A stretch of 64,000 bases of DNA from Paenibacillus sp. G2S3 (GTDB taxonomy: Bacteria; Bacillota; Bacilli; Paenibacillales; Paenibacillaceae): contig NZ_CP126095.1 in assembly GCF_030123105.1 (NCBI RefSeq), positions 1,488,001-1,552,000 on the forward strand, given 5' to 3'. Below the pieces are notes generated by a model, which saw only the letters and a list, made by a program, of their open reading frames with translations, was not told the origin of the DNA and ran no database searches. The translations under genes were made by a program, and so were the position numbers. Below are positions 60,897 through 64,000 of the stretch, in pieces. Each line of letters begins with the position of its first letter. Position 1 is the stretch's first letter.

Positions 60897-61784
60897 CTAT
60901 ACTTCTCCCCCAGCAGCGATGTAAGCATCAAGTACCCGTTTGAGTGCTGCTTTTTGATTTGCACTGATGGTTCTATCCTCTTTTCGTTGATCTCCTTCAA
61001 GACGCATAATGGTTTTCTCGGATTCAATGAGCTGAGTCAACATCTTGATTTGTGATTTGTTGAGTGTTTCATCATGATATTCCCAAACCCCCGGACTATT
61101 AATATCCGTGCTCATATCTCTTTCTGCTCCCATAAATCCAGGGTCTATTTCAAATTTTTGACCATCTATATTAAAGACGTAATTCTTAATGAATATCCAG
61201 CTATCACCGGTGTATTGTATTTTTAAGCGTAGCCCAGAGGTTATTTGTCCATCCTTGATTCCAAAATAAGCGTAAATGCCATTTTCATTGATGTACTTTG
61301 GCGCTTCTTTATCTTGATACCATGTAATGCCTTCAACTTCATCTACTGTTTTCACCATTTGTGCAAGAGCCGCATCTTGCTTGGCTTTGATAGCAGCAGC
61401 TTCTTTTTCTTTTTTCTCTGCATCCGCTTTAGCATCTGCATCTGCTTTTTTCTTTGCTTCTGCTTCTGCAGCAGCCTTCGCCTCTGCGTCAGCCTTCGCC
61501 TCTGCGTCAGCCGTAACCTGCTCAGCATCATTTTGGGCTTCAGCACTTACAGTAGTCGAATTATCATTGCTGTTTGTCGAAGTTTTGGTAGTCGTATCTG
61601 CTGTTTGAAGGGTTTTATCTGAGTCGGAGTTTCCAGCAACCACTGTAAATACAATCATTAAAATAAAGGAAAGCAGGGATAAAATAAATTTAATCTTTGC
61701 AGGTTTTTTCCGTATTGCGGAGACAATCCCAATGATTCCAAGTGTAATAAAAGCGAGAAAACAAATAACGATTAAAAATGCCAT
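60897..61784 (-). CDS. Membrane protein with an Ala/Glu/Lys repeat tract and C-terminal domain
   Basis: This 295-residue protein begins with two membrane segments (about 1-25 and 30-50), then a Thr/Asn/Ser linker, a highly charged tract rich in AEAKADAEAK-type steps (about 90-135) that should form a long helix, and a C-terminal domain of about 155 residues with GITWYQDKEAPKYINENGIY and YAYFGIKDGQITSGLRLKI. The C-terminal domain resembles those in some phage or plasmid proteins, but no mobile element surrounds it. The function is unknown. Confidence 0.65.
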   Translation of the reverse strand: MAFLIVICFLAFITLGIIGIVSAIRKKPAKIKFILSLLSFILMIVFTVVAGNSDSDKTLQTADTTTKTSTNSNDNSTTVSAEAQNDAEQVTADAEAKADAEAKAAAEAEAKKKADADAKADAEKKEKEAAAIKAKQDAALAQMVKTVDEVEGITWYQDKEAPKYINENGIYAYFGIKDGQITSGLRLKIQYTGDSWIFIKNYVFNIDGQKFEIDPGFMGAERDMSTDINSPGVWEYHDETLNKSQIKMLTQLIESEKTIMRLEGDQRKEDRTISANQKAALKRVLDAYIAAGGEV

Positions 61785-62031
61785 TTTACAATTCCCCCTA
61801 AGATAAAAAAGGTGTTTTTGTGTAAAGAATCCACATTTTATGAATATTGGATAACTATTCTACGTATAGTTTAATAGAAAGATGCGGTTTTATCACCATA
61901 ATTTTCTTTTTTATAACAAAATATTGAATTGATTTGATAGTTTCGTTATCTTGCTATCCTATTCAAGAATCCGTACACTGCGAAATAGGTGTTGTATATT
62001 ATTGTTAAGCTCAGATACGGGAGGAAATGCT

Positions 62032-62649
62032 TTGGGAGCTGTAATCACTAAATTTTTTGAATATGGGCAAGCAGAAATCGATTACCTCGGAAGTGTGGAC
62101 CCAGTGCTAGGTGCGGCGATGGAGCCAATGGGGAAAGTGGAACGTGTGATTATTCCGGATCTTTTCACTGCGCTTATCTATGCCATAGTGGGTCAGCTAA
62201 TATCAGTCAAGGAAGTTCGAACCATCTGGACAAGAATGCAGACTCAATTCGGAGAAATAACTCCACATCAGCTAGCTAAACACACAGCGGATGAGATTCA
62301 GGGCTGCGGTATGACGATGAAAAAGGCGGTTTGTATTCATGACATTTCCAAGCTGATTGCTGATGGGGAGTTTAAGCTGGAGGAATTGCATGGGTTATCA
62401 GATCAAGAGGTTATTCAAAAACTCATGAAGCTAAAAGGAATTGGCAAGTGGACAGCAGAGATGATGCTAATCAATTGTATGGAGCGCCCAGATGTAGTTA
62501 GTTGGGGAGATATCGCTATCCGTCGAGGTATGATGAAGCTGTATGGGCTTGATACGCTTACCAAAGAGCAATTCGAACAATACCGTCTCAGGTACTCACC
62601 ACACGGTTCAGTAGCATCCATATATTTATGGGAGATTTCATTTCAATAA
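62032..62649 (+). CDS. DNA-3-methyladenine glycosylase, AlkA-like (HhH-GPD)
   Basis: This 205-residue base-excision enzyme removes alkylated purines. The helix-hairpin-helix is in LMKLKGIGKWTAEMMLI, and the catalytic Asp in VSWGDIAIRRGM. TTG 62032 is chosen because GGGAGG lies 8 nt before it; an ATG 81 nt upstream lacks family match. It lacks the AlkA N-terminal domain, as in many shorter Firmicute enzymes. The next gene, an AlkD-like glycosylase, follows 22 nt later and is probably co-transcribed. Confidence 0.88.
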   Translation: MGAVITKFFEYGQAEIDYLGSVDPVLGAAMEPMGKVERVIIPDLFTALIYAIVGQLISVKEVRTIWTRMQTQFGEITPHQLAKHTADEIQGCGMTMKKAVCIHDISKLIADGEFKLEELHGLSDQEVIQKLMKLKGIGKWTAEMMLINCMERPDVVSWGDIAIRRGMMKLYGLDTLTKEQFEQYRLRYSPHGSVASIYLWEISFQ

Positions 62650-62671
62650 TTAATAAGCAGGGAGCATTACA

Positions 62672-63376
62672 GTGGACAAAACAATTAAGGAACAGCTAGT
62701 GGAGTTAGCAGATGCGGACTACCAGAAGTTTTCTGCGGCTTTACTTCCGACGATTGATAATGTGATAGGGGTACGTTTACCGGAGCTGCGTAAGCTCGCC
62801 AAAACCATTGCAAAGGGGGACTGGAGAGCTTATTTGGAGCACGCCGAGTCTGATTATTTTGAAGAAGTAATGCTGCAAGGTATGGTACTTGGTTATGTGA
62901 AGACTGATCTTGAAGAAATTCTGCATTATATTGCAAACTTTATTCCTAAAATCGATAACTGGTCGGTATGTGATAGCTTTTGCACAGGGCTGAAGTTTAC
63001 CTTGAAGAATAAAGAGCAGATGTGGGACTTTATAGTGCCGTACCTTTTATCTGAAAAAGAATATGAAATTCGATTTGCGGTAGTAATGATGCTGAATTTC
63101 TTTATCGAAGAGGCGTACATCAACCAGGTTTTACAACTTCTCGATAAGGTCAGACATGAAGGATATTATGTAAAAATGGCGGTTTCTTGGGCGCTTTCGA
63201 TGTGTTATGTGAAGATGCCTGCGGCTACGATAGGTTATTTGAGAACCAACACTTTAGATGATTTCACCTATAACAAGGCTTTGCAGAAAATCACAGAGTC
63301 TTACCGTGTAGATCCGGAAACGAAAAAAATGATTCGCGGGATGAAGAGGAATAGAAAAAACAAGCCCCTTATTTAG
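62672..63376 (+). CDS. DNA alkylation repair protein, AlkD-like (HEAT-repeat glycosylase)
   Basis: This 234-residue all-helical protein is an AlkD-type glycosylase for positively charged N3/N7-alkyl bases. Helix patterns NVIGVRLPELRKLAKTIAKG and FEEVMLQGMVLGY, then IDNWSVCDSFC, and RFAVVMMLNFF match the DNA-alkylation-repair family; the Trp, Asp and Arg of the cleft are in WSVCD and EIRFAVV. The start is GTG at 62672. It follows the AlkA-like gene directly, so two enzymes of different fold repair the same lesion class. Confidence 0.88.
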   Translation: MDKTIKEQLVELADADYQKFSAALLPTIDNVIGVRLPELRKLAKTIAKGDWRAYLEHAESDYFEEVMLQGMVLGYVKTDLEEILHYIANFIPKIDNWSVCDSFCTGLKFTLKNKEQMWDFIVPYLLSEKEYEIRFAVVMMLNFFIEEAYINQVLQLLDKVRHEGYYVKMAVSWALSMCYVKMPAATIGYLRTNTLDDFTYNKALQKITESYRVDPETKKMIRGMKRNRKNKPLI

Positions 63377-63404
63377 CTCAATAGCTGAGAAATAAGGGAC
63401 TTGT
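63355..63404 (-). terminator. Terminator of the PspA-type gene, overlapping the AlkD-like stop
   Basis: CAAGCCCCTTATTT pairs with AAATAAGGGACTTG (one mismatch). On the minus strand it is followed by TTTTTT. It overlaps the end of the AlkD-like gene. Confidence 0.72.
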
Positions 63405-63412
63405 TAGTATAT

Positions 63413-64000
63413 TTATTTTTTGTCGGTATTGATTTTCCGGTTGCGGATACGTTCAATTTCATCGTCAACAGCACTACGAAGGTTGGGATCAATGGACGAA
63501 GCAACGCCTGCGCCTAAGTTGGATTTATACTTGGAGTTTTCCGCCAGAGCTTCCCACTCGAAAATTTTCTCTTCCATTCGTTCGAAGCCACGTGAAGCAG
63601 TACCTACATTCGGTCCTTTTACACTGTTGCTATGAGGAGCTGAGCTTAGTGTTTCTGTGGCTTGTTGAGCACGAGCGATAAGTTCAGTTCTTTTCGCTTT
63701 AAGATGTTCGCGCTCTTCTTTAGCTCTAGCGATATTGATCTCCAGCTCTGCCAGGGATTGCTGAGTTTGTGCCTGACTATTGATACTCTCTTCCAGCTGT
63801 TCTGCATACCGCAGCTTGGCCATAAGTGCAAGGCGTGCTCTTTCTTCATTTCCTTGCTCAACGGCTTGAACGGCTTCGGCTTCGCTTTGCTCTATCAACT
63901 GTGTATATTCTTGCTTGCGACGTTCCAATACACTCGCTGTAACTTTTAAATCACGCTCATTGCGCTCTGCCGTAGCTATTTCGTTCTCAAGATCGCGTAG
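63413..64000 (-). CDS. PspA/IM30-family protein (5' end outside window)
   Basis: About 196 C-terminal codons of a coiled-coil protein are visible, and the frame stays open to the right edge, so the ATG-like TTG at 63928 is internal. The long heptad stretches (EEREHLKAKRTELIARAQ and EEQGNEERARLALMAKLRY-like) are typical of PspA/IM30 proteins that line and stabilise the cytoplasmic membrane under stress. The C-terminus reads FERMEEKIFEWEALAE, also typical. Confidence 0.85.
   Translation of the reverse strand, partial: LRDLENEIATAERNERDLKVTASVLERRKQEYTQLIEQSEAEAVQAVEQGNEERARLALMAKLRYAEQLEESINSQAQTQQSLAELEINIARAKEEREHLKAKRTELIARAQQATETLSSAPHSNSVKGPNVGTASRGFERMEEKIFEWEALAENSKYKSNLGAGVASSIDPNLRSAVDDEIERIRNRKINTDKK

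Noticed and set aside
60897-61784. Phage or mobile-element origin of the region around the charged-repeat membrane protein
   Set aside because: Flanking genes are ordinary chromosomal genes; no integrase, att-like repeats or transposase were seen.

Overview
The window reads as chromosomal DNA of an endospore-forming Firmicute, most likely Paenibacillus or a close relative. The protein families point that way: a sporulation-type PAS kinase, an IDEAL-domain protein, YhaM, PspA, a PucR regulon and a DISM-type hybrid sensor kinase. So do AAGGAGG ribosome sites, frequent TTG/GTG starts and tidy U-tailed terminators. No phage, insertion sequence or CRISPR array is seen. Both edges cut through genes: a hybrid histidine kinase on the left and a PspA-type protein on the right.

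Layout. 1-5.3 kb: a truncated hybrid sensor kinase diverges from an ECF sigma / anti-sigma / membrane protein / DUF4097 cassette. 5.4-13.4 kb: housekeeping genes (aldo/keto reductase, leuB, 2-Cys peroxiredoxin, a PAS histidine kinase, leucyl aminopeptidase). 13.4-16.2 kb: a ferrous iron operon (feoA, feoB, a Cys-rich small membrane protein) behind a Fur-box-like palindrome; feoA lacks a standard start codon. 16.4-29.5 kb: a DRE-TIM aldolase-like enzyme, a MASE3-GGDEF-EAL protein with a degenerate cyclase site, tRNA-Gly, an M20 dipeptidase, an SDR/HxlR divergent pair, an RNA methyltransferase-like protein, a Nudix hydrolase, an ASCH protein, an ABC-F protein behind an attenuator-like leader with its own small ORF, a PH-domain protein and a split chromate transporter.

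29.7-53.9 kb is the centrepiece, a roughly 24 kb purine-degradation island. It holds a GGT-family hydrolase, an amidase, RidA, PucR, XdhC, a MobA-like cytidylyltransferase, a BMP-type ABC importer (four genes), three-subunit xanthine dehydrogenase, OHCU decarboxylase, uricase, HIU hydrolase, allantoinase, allantoate amidohydrolase, ureidoglycine-glyoxylate aminotransferase and adenine deaminase. Read together these could take adenine, hypoxanthine or xanthine through urate, allantoin and ureidoglycine to oxalurate. If the GGT-family protein is an oxamate hydrolase like Klebsiella HpxW, and the amidase acts on oxalurate, the route would continue to oxalate and ammonia. Paired ATGTTA-N7-TAACAT palindromes lie between ridA and pucR and may be the operators.

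54-64 kb: an IDEAL-domain protein, a ferrochelatase of the E. coli type, a large secreted protein with three canonical flavinylation motifs alternating with three degenerate modules, YhaM, a DnaQ-like exonuclease, a membrane protein with a charged repeat tract, and two alkylation-repair enzymes in tandem. Two non-coding repeat blocks stand out: a five-copy 51-bp tandem array with compensatory stem changes (32.86-33.1 kb) and a related, more degenerate block (59.78-59.98 kb).
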